Of a DNA stretch of 64,000 nucleotides, positions 58,162 to 64,000 are shown piece after piece; the first letter of the stretch is position 1, and each line of letters begins with the position of its first letter. Source of the stretch: Endocalyx cinctus (Eukaryota; Ascomycota; Sordariomycetes; Amphisphaeriales; Apiosporaceae); the NCBI GenBank assembly GCA_001600455.1, contig BCKC01000005.1, positions 2,976,001-3,040,000 on the forward strand, written 5' to 3'. A program made the translations under genes and the position numbers. The notes beneath the pieces were generated by a model, which saw only the letters and a program-made list of their open reading frames with translations, ran no database searches and was not told the origin of the DNA.

Positions 58162-59851
58162 CTAGTATAAGAAACCAGTGCGGAGAGGGGAACGCTCGCG
58201 GTATTGTGTATCACTCTTGAAAGCCGGAGATCGATCACGCTTCTGAGAGGCGTTGTTGTAAGCACGAGCAGGGCGTGACCAATTGCTCTGCGGACGAATA
58301 TTCTCCTGCGGCTTCCGACGAACATTCTCCTGCGGCTTCTGGCGAGAGGCAGACTCATTCAGCTTGGCTCCCAGAGCGAAGCCCTCCAAATATGCCCTTG
58401 ACGTCATTGGATCTCTGAGGATGTAAGGGCTCGGGTCGTGGAGTGGACCATAAAGTGCCTGAATGTCACTGACAAGCTGCTGGTCGTTGCGACCAACGGC
58501 GCCGTTCGGAAAAGTCACAAGCGGAAGAGGCGCATGAGACACAGCAGGGTAAGCAGGGTAAGCAGAGCTGGCAGGATAAGCATACTGATTGACTCGAGGG
58601 TGGTCAAAAGTATTCTTGATCGCCATATACCCTTCGTCACGAGGCGGATGCTTAGTCCACGAATACGCGCCATCGTGTTTAGTTGCCTCTCTTACCGCCT
58701 GTCTCAACGCTTTCTCCGCGGGACCTGCAATAGGCAGTTTCTTAACGTACTTAATCGCAAGTCCGGCAGTCGCCTGTTTGGCATCGTGAGGAGTAGCAAA
58801 TCCGTCACAGCCGAGCTTGCCACGGGCCTGGATTACGTGGCCCTTGATGTCAACAGCGCATCTATGTTCGCCATTCATCGTCTTCCACTCTCGGAAGCTA
58901 GGGTTGAAGCCGCGCTTCTGGCACTCGGTGCTTAGAACAGCGGTTTTAGGGGGTTGGTGCGTGTTGATGGTGCTCTTCTCTTCTCTGATTGCTTGTGTCT
59001 GGGCGGCCTGGTTCTCACCGCCGGCTGCATTGCTGTTGATTCTAATTCCAGGAATGACTACGGGGGCAGACGCAGGAGGGAGACTTGTCACGGTATTTCC
59101 GATCTCAGGGGCGATGGAAGAAGCAATGCTTAATCTAGATGGGATAACGGCAGGATGGCCTGGGGCTATCTCCAAAATTAATTATTTTTTTTTTCATTTC
59201 CCGTGAACTCATAAAACAAAGTCGACTTACAGTAAGGTGGGCTTGATGGCGTCGAATGGGGCAATTTAAGCCGTCCAGTGTCGGCGGGAAGACCCGGCGA
59301 CAGATGAATCTTTCGCTTGGACTGGTTCGTGAGGTCCTCCATCATCTCTCGAAAACGATCTTGTCCAGATCGCTCGGGGCGAAAGGCCAGATTAGAGGAA
59401 GAAGAACCAGCAATAGTACCCAAAATTGTGGGTCGCTTACCCAGGCTTTTGGTGCTTAGTGTGACGGGATCAGTGGTTACGGTAGTGCTACCAAGATGAA
59501 TTGCGATATCCGCAGCCGGGCTGGTGGGGTTTGCGGGAATCTGGGAAGTTCCCTGGGGGGAAGAAGCAGAAGTAGGAGCGGGAGTAGAAACAGAGAAAAT
59601 TCCTAAAATAAAGATGTAAATATTTAGTGAAATGTTTTCTGATTATACTTGTTTTTGATTGATAGGTCGATAAGGGCTGAGGAAAGAAAGAAAAGGATGG
59701 AAACTTTTCTGTTAATAGACATTTTAGTTTATGATTGCTTACCTCTGTTCATTTCTTGAGCCTGTCCATCAGTAAGGTTGTTAGGATCGGTGTTGCCAGT
59801 GGAAACACTGCCATCCGGGTTCAAGTTGTCCATGATTGCCATAGCTATCAT
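58162..59851 (-). CDS. hypothetical protein with dsRNA-binding-like domain
   Basis: Exons 59851-59743, 59602-59231 and 59159-58162 give 492 residues in frame. The N-terminal 280 residues are low-complexity (Ser, Thr, Pro, Ala) and probably disordered. Residues about 280-345 resemble a double-stranded RNA-binding fold: STECQKRGFNPSFREW, then GEHRCAVDIKGHVIQARGKLGCDGFATPHDAKQATAGLAIKYV, which has the beta-beta-beta-alpha order and the A-K-rich final helix. After it come a Tyr/Pro/Ala-rich repeat (PASSAYPAYPA) and an Arg/Ser-rich tail with a duplicated RQKPQEN/RRKPQEN unit. Similar fungal proteins have no known function; RNA binding is inferred. Its leader is strongly pyrimidine-rich on the coding strand. 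Confidence 0.75.
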
Positions 59852-60974
59852 GTACAGAACTACATAGATTTAGTAAAATAGAAAACGAAAATGAAAGATT
59901 AAATAAATCAGATAGATGGAGATACCATGAAGACGTCCTCGGAAAAAAAGAAGACAACAAGATGGGAATCTCTAGAAAGATAAGAATAGAGGAAATGGGG
60001 AAAAAGAAAAAGTTTGAGGAGAAGGAATTGAGAGGTAGAAATGGAGTGGCAGTAATGGAGAAGCAGGAATAGACAAGTGGGAAAGTACAAGTCTATTGAG
60101 GTTTTCAAGATTATCTTACCTGGAAGGTTTGGTAGTGGATGAGGAGGGTGGATGAGAGTGGTGGATGAGGGTCAGCCGCGAGATCAAATAATTTAATCTG
60201 GTTGTTTTATGCGTGTAAAAGACGTGACTATAAAAATTTGTTATTTTATGCGAGTAGAGGACGTGGCTATAACAGCATGTTCTTATTTGACGCGTATCAG
60301 ACAAAAGACCTGTGGACCTCACCTTTATCCATCTTACATGGTAACCTGAATAGTGGGATCATAAATAACCTAAGTAGCTTGCACCTACTATACTTAAGTA
60401 ATATGTATGGACTGCGTACTTAGGTAATTATCTATCTATCTAGGTAGGTATGTCAACAAGTATAGAGAGGCAGTTGCATCTCTCTCTTTCTTTCTCCCTC
60501 TCTCCTTCTCTCTCTCTCACATAAACCTAGGTAGACTTTCAATATACTTGGATCAAGAATTGACATGGAATCTTGGCTGCATGACAAGTCTTTATTCACA
60601 TTTATAGAAATATATATTTACTTTCTAAAAAGCTCTTTTCATAGATATATGATGCTATTTACACTAATCCATATTCTATTTTTATTCTTCTAGGCATCTC
60701 TTGTATGCAAGAGTAAGGACTACCAGTAATGATTATATATTATAATGGATAAATATACCTAAGTATCTTATCTAGGTAGTCACTTCCTACCTCTACTTAC
60801 TTTGTATTATAATTAATTGTCTACCACCTGGAAACTCAGGTGGTGAGAACAATCAAAGGTTAGTAAGAGACACTCTTGCTGAAAGACATGCACATTTATG
60901 TCTATTGTGCAGATTCAACGTGAATCATGTTTATTTTACCTAGTACTGAGGTACAGATATATCTAAATTTGATG
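59852..60974. other. intergenic; pyrimidine-rich leader, microsatellites and short tandem repeat
   Basis: 59880-60080 is almost pure purine on the plus strand. A CT-rich microsatellite lies at about 60478-60520. CCTAGGTA-type words recur (60440, 60527, 60772). No gene supported. Confidence 0.5.
60201..60272. repeat. two-unit imperfect tandem repeat, 39-bp period
   Basis: Units begin at 60201 and 60240. Each contains ttttatgcg, then gacgtg and ctataa, with a few substitutions between copies. A weaker third copy may follow near 60283. Confidence 0.7.
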
Positions 60975-62109
60975 TCAGTATCCATTATCCTTGAAACGTA
61001 CCAACAAAGGTTCTCCTTTGTACCATCGTTCAATATTTTCCACCTGCTTCTCGTACATTGTACTCAAACTGTCTTCCTGTACATAACCCATGTGAGGAGT
61101 AAGAACCACCGAGCTTTTACCATCTTCTCCCCATTTTGTACTTCTCCACTCACTCTCCTTTGGTAGTGGCTCGATACCATACACGTCTAGTGCTATGCCT
61201 CGTATCCCTCCTTCCTTGGCTATTTGAAGAAGGTCATTTTCAGCCACGATAGGACCTCGTGATGTGTTTATGAACAAGGAACTCTTTTTCATTTTTCGAA
61301 AATCGTTTGTCGTGATCATGCCCCTTGATCTATCAGATAGCACTAACTGAACACTGGCAACATCTGCAGTGCTGAATAGCTCATCCCGACTAACTGCCTT
61401 AAAAGTCTTTTCACCACTTTCATCTTCAACCGGTAGCCCGGCAGATCTAGCTTTCTCGTCGGCAGCCTCTTGAGTCAGGTTTGTGCTCCATGCAATAATC
61501 TTCATACCAAACGCGAGATGCATGATTCTCGACACAGAAGTCCCCAATCTTCCTAGGCCGATAGACCCGAACGTCTTACCCGCCAAATTCGTTGCCGTTG
61601 CCGCCTGCCAACCACCGGTCTTCATAGCGAGATCATCTTGAGGAATATTTCGGGACAAAGCTAAAATCATGGCCACGCAGTGCTGAGTTGTGCTGTCTGG
61701 ACCCTTTCCCCCATGCCCCGATGTTCCAGCAACAAGAACATCTCGGGCATTACATGCATTCACGTCTAAAGCAGCATTCCTTGTACCAGTTGTGAGGAGC
61801 AATTTCAGTTTTGGTAGGCGATTAACTAGGTCCCCAGGGAAAGGAGTTCTCTCCCTCATTGTGCCTATTTTGCATCATTTAGCTTCTTGAATAGCCACGG
61901 GAGAAAGAGCTAGTCTCACATATGATGTCAAAGGGCTCAAGACGTTTGACCAAATCATCTTTGACATCTTCTGGGGTATCAGGGTGGTTATACGGTAGAA
62001 GTGTATCCGTAAACGTCGTCACTTCATATCCGGCATTGCGCAAACGTTCAAAGTGGGGTAGAGAGACTTCCTGGTAGTCGTCAAGGACGGCAATAGTGGG
62101 AAACGACAT
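60975..62109 (-). CDS. D-isomer-specific 2-hydroxyacid dehydrogenase
   Basis: Exons 62109-61920 and 61864-60975 give 359 residues; the junction joins FDIIC to TMRERTPFP, as in relatives. The NAD-binding motif is GSIGLGRLG (about residue 165). The catalytic trio is Arg in NTSRGPIV, Glu in YGIEPLP and His in LTPHMGY. The N-terminal flavodoxin-like part (IAVLDDYQ) resembles fungal proteins often labelled D-3-phosphoglycerate dehydrogenase-like. The C-terminal ACT domain of SerA is absent, so it is more likely a general 2-ketoacid reductase (glyoxylate/hydroxypyruvate type). No targeting signal is evident. Confidence 0.88.
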
Positions 62110-63104
62110 TATGGATAGAAAATGGGTGAATTAGAGTACGAGGATAAGTTCAATGTTAATTTAAAACAAAGACTTTTGAAAAAAAAAAAAAAAAGTTGAC
62201 CAGATACACTGCGTTTGAAACCTCATGAAGATATGGTTGAACAGATGAGGTCATTTTGCTGGAGGATGAGGAGTGATGTACCCCCAATTATATCTCCCGA
62301 AAATCCCCTATAGTGCGGGGGATTAGCCGCTAAAATGTGGGGACCTCCTATCGGAGTCTCCCTAAGCTGCCTAAGCTTTGACGTCTAATGATGTTATTCT
62401 TGTCACGAGATTTATGTTTTCGGTTCCTCTTTATCGCCATCCGTCTTCCATATACTCTCTCCTAATTGATGAGAAAATGAGCCTGAGTTGCTATAGCTAG
62501 TTACTGGGCACTTTTCTACTTGTCATTTCTTTGATTTACCCCAGCTACAGAGCCCGTTGAGTATTCTATATGATCAAGCCCCTACGAGAGACAATGATTT
62601 TATCGTGAAGGGCTTCTTATCGTCGCATTTAATATTAGTCAAGTTGGCATAGCTCGCTTAATTTTAGGTATTACAGTATAAAATATCATAAGACTCAGGT
62701 ACAACTTGGAAATAAAGCTTGCAGTTTACAGAAAGACGTGAGCCTCTAACTAACTGTATCATTTAATCCCGACTGTAAAGAACGACCAGATACTTCTGGC
62801 TACTGAAGGAACTTTGCTAGGTTACTTAACTAATCTCTAATACACTATTTAACAGGCCATTATTGAGTATCACCATTATTTATTCAGAGGCACAATTACC
62901 ACCCGAGATGACAAGCCAAATAATGATTCAAATATACGTTCAGTTTACTTCTCGTTAGCTTCCATGACAGCTACCATACCACCTATCATAGTAGCTGCTG
63001 GTCAATTATCAGCTGAAAATGATTCAAAACTCTAATCTGAAAAGTTTTTGAAAGACACGCGTATTTTATTTGTTTTTATAGGTAGAGTGGATATATACGA
63101 GTTT
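62110..63104. other. AT-rich intergenic region
   Basis: No supported gene, RNA or repeat beyond a short A-run at about 62179-62193. Confidence 0.5.
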
Positions 63105-63902
63105 TTAGTTACCAATAACCGTCACAGTATGTACGTATTTGACCATCCCATCTTCCAATCTCACCTCATGAGAGTCGGGCATATTTCCGAGGGAATCAAA
63201 CGAGCACAGAACATCCACCGAGCCCATCACCTCATCAATAACGTATCGACGGTTCCCGTTCGGCGTAGCGCTACCGCCCCTAGGCAAGGTCGCCCCGCAA
63301 GGCTTCGTCAGCATCGATCCCTCGACGCGCTCGCAGTCGGTTCCCCAGGGGATCGAATCGGCCGCGTTCTCGTCCGTCCACATGTCGAGGTACGCGTCTC
63401 CCACGCGCTTCAGCTCCGTCCTGTTCGACCTCTGCCCTTCCTCCAAGGCCGACCAGTCCTCCGCCTGGATGTACGACAGCGTCCGCGGCGCGTTGAAGAA
63501 GAGCGACCCCGTCGTCGCCGCGATGGTGTCGATCATCGAGATGATCTCGGCGTCGCCGCCTTCGTGCCGGATCTGCGTCGCTACCACGTACGGTGTCGAC
63601 CCCGTGCTCGAGATGAACATGGTGTAGCTCGCGCACGCTTCCGTGTCGGCGGTGGACCGGTTCAGGTCGATCGTGAGCGGCTCGCTTAGCACCCCCGTCT
63701 GGATGTCGGCCGCCGCGTTGTTCTCCATGTAGGTGAAGTTCGTTTCCGAAACCTGGAGTCGCGACACGTCGCCGGTCATCTGCGCCGCGAGGTACGTGTC
63801 CGCCGTTGCCAGTAGTCCCTCGCGCGTGCATTCTGCTTGGACCGACGTGAAGCTGCTCACGGCCAAGATCGCTGTGGAAAGAGTCGCCTTTGCGCTTTTC
63901 AT
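63105..63902 (-). CDS. secreted DUF8021-like protein
   Basis: Single exon of 265 residues. MKSAKATLSTAILAVSSFTSVQA is a signal peptide followed by mature ECTREGLLATADTY. Typical features of this fungal secreted family are YMENN, a TQIRHEGGDAE strand, GSLFFNAPRTLSYI, RVGDAYLDMWTD, IPWGTDCERVEGS and the C-terminal NRRYVIDE, DSHEVRLEDGMVKYVHT. The fold looks NTF2/SnoaL-like. Several N-x-S/T sites and four Cys suit an extracellular protein. Function is unknown. The gene is strongly GC-rich between about 63270 and 63890, unlike its flanks. The family label is from memory of conserved words and is moderately sure. Confidence 0.8.
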   Translation of the reverse strand: MKSAKATLSTAILAVSSFTSVQAECTREGLLATADTYLAAQMTGDVSRLQVSETNFTYMENNAAADIQTGVLSEPLTIDLNRSTADTEACASYTMFISSTGSTPYVVATQIRHEGGDAEIISMIDTIAATTGSLFFNAPRTLSYIQAEDWSALEEGQRSNRTELKRVGDAYLDMWTDENAADSIPWGTDCERVEGSMLTKPCGATLPRGGSATPNGNRRYVIDEVMGSVDVLCSFDSLGNMPDSHEVRLEDGMVKYVHTVTVIGN

Positions 63903-64000
63903 GATTGATAATTATATGTAATGCCTATATTCAAGAATCAAGTCCGAAATGTTTGGTGGGTTTCAGGTGGTCTTTTTTTTTTCCTTGCTTCCAAAACAAT

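Noticed and set aside
63048..63689. 213-codon frame opposite the secreted DUF8021-like gene
   Set aside because: Arg-rich shadow of a GC-rich gene with a clear signal peptide on the other strand.

Overview
This is eukaryotic DNA from a filamentous ascomycete (Pezizomycotina, most likely Sordariomycetes). The genes carry short introns of about 50-120 bp with GT...AG borders and CTAAC-type branch sites. Gene families include a Zn2Cys6 regulator, an HsbA-like secreted protein, DUF3433, DUF4419, a DUF8021-like protein, a cytochrome P450 and DHA1-type MFS carriers. Intergenic DNA is AT-rich, with the TACCTAGGTA-type words common in these fungi. There are no operons, CRISPR arrays or rRNA genes, and no intact tRNA gene was recognised. 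The assembly has two ambiguous bases, at 37210 and 47023.

Layout. 1-3.8 kb: the 5' three quarters or so of a large NF-X1 zinc-finger/SF1 helicase gene running off the left edge. 3.8-7 kb: AT-rich DNA with a long hairpin and one copy of a dispersed repeat. 7-14 kb: a duplicated DUF3433 membrane protein, a DUF4419 protein and a small poly-Asn protein. 14.3-35 kb: an accessory block rich in redox, transport and regulatory genes. It holds a secreted dienelactone hydrolase, a helix-turn-helix transposase remnant, a P450 with a nonsense codon, an HsbA-like secreted protein, an FAD monooxygenase, an MFS carrier divergent from a Zn2Cys6 regulator, a glutathione-transferase remnant, an NmrA/isoflavone-reductase-like enzyme and a GNAT acetyltransferase. 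35.6-41.6 kb: an acidic protein, a tRNA-derived SINE-like element and the ribosome-biogenesis helicase Rok1. 44-64 kb: a second MFS carrier, xylitol/sorbitol dehydrogenase, intracellular beta-mannosidase, a Rab4-like GTPase, a BTB protein, a 17-beta-HSD10-like SDR, a dsRBD-like protein, a 2-hydroxyacid dehydrogenase and a secreted DUF8021-like protein.

How the genes may work together. The FAD monooxygenase, MFS carrier and Zn2Cys6 regulator lie side by side, with the P450, NmrA-like enzyme, GST remnant and dienelactone hydrolase close by. This resembles a small cluster for modifying or degrading an aromatic compound, but no PKS, NRPS or terpene core gene and no ring-cleavage dioxygenase is present. 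Two of the nearby enzymes (P450, GST) are broken, so the block looks as if it is decaying. Xylitol dehydrogenase and beta-mannosidase are convergent neighbours that both serve plant-polysaccharide use, and the dehydrogenase has a dense group of CreA-type sites upstream. Rok1, the Rab GTPase and the SDR are core housekeeping genes.

Splice sites were inferred by eye from GT/AG borders, phase and continuity of conserved protein motifs. Each multi-exon model below was checked to keep frame, but none is confirmed by transcripts.
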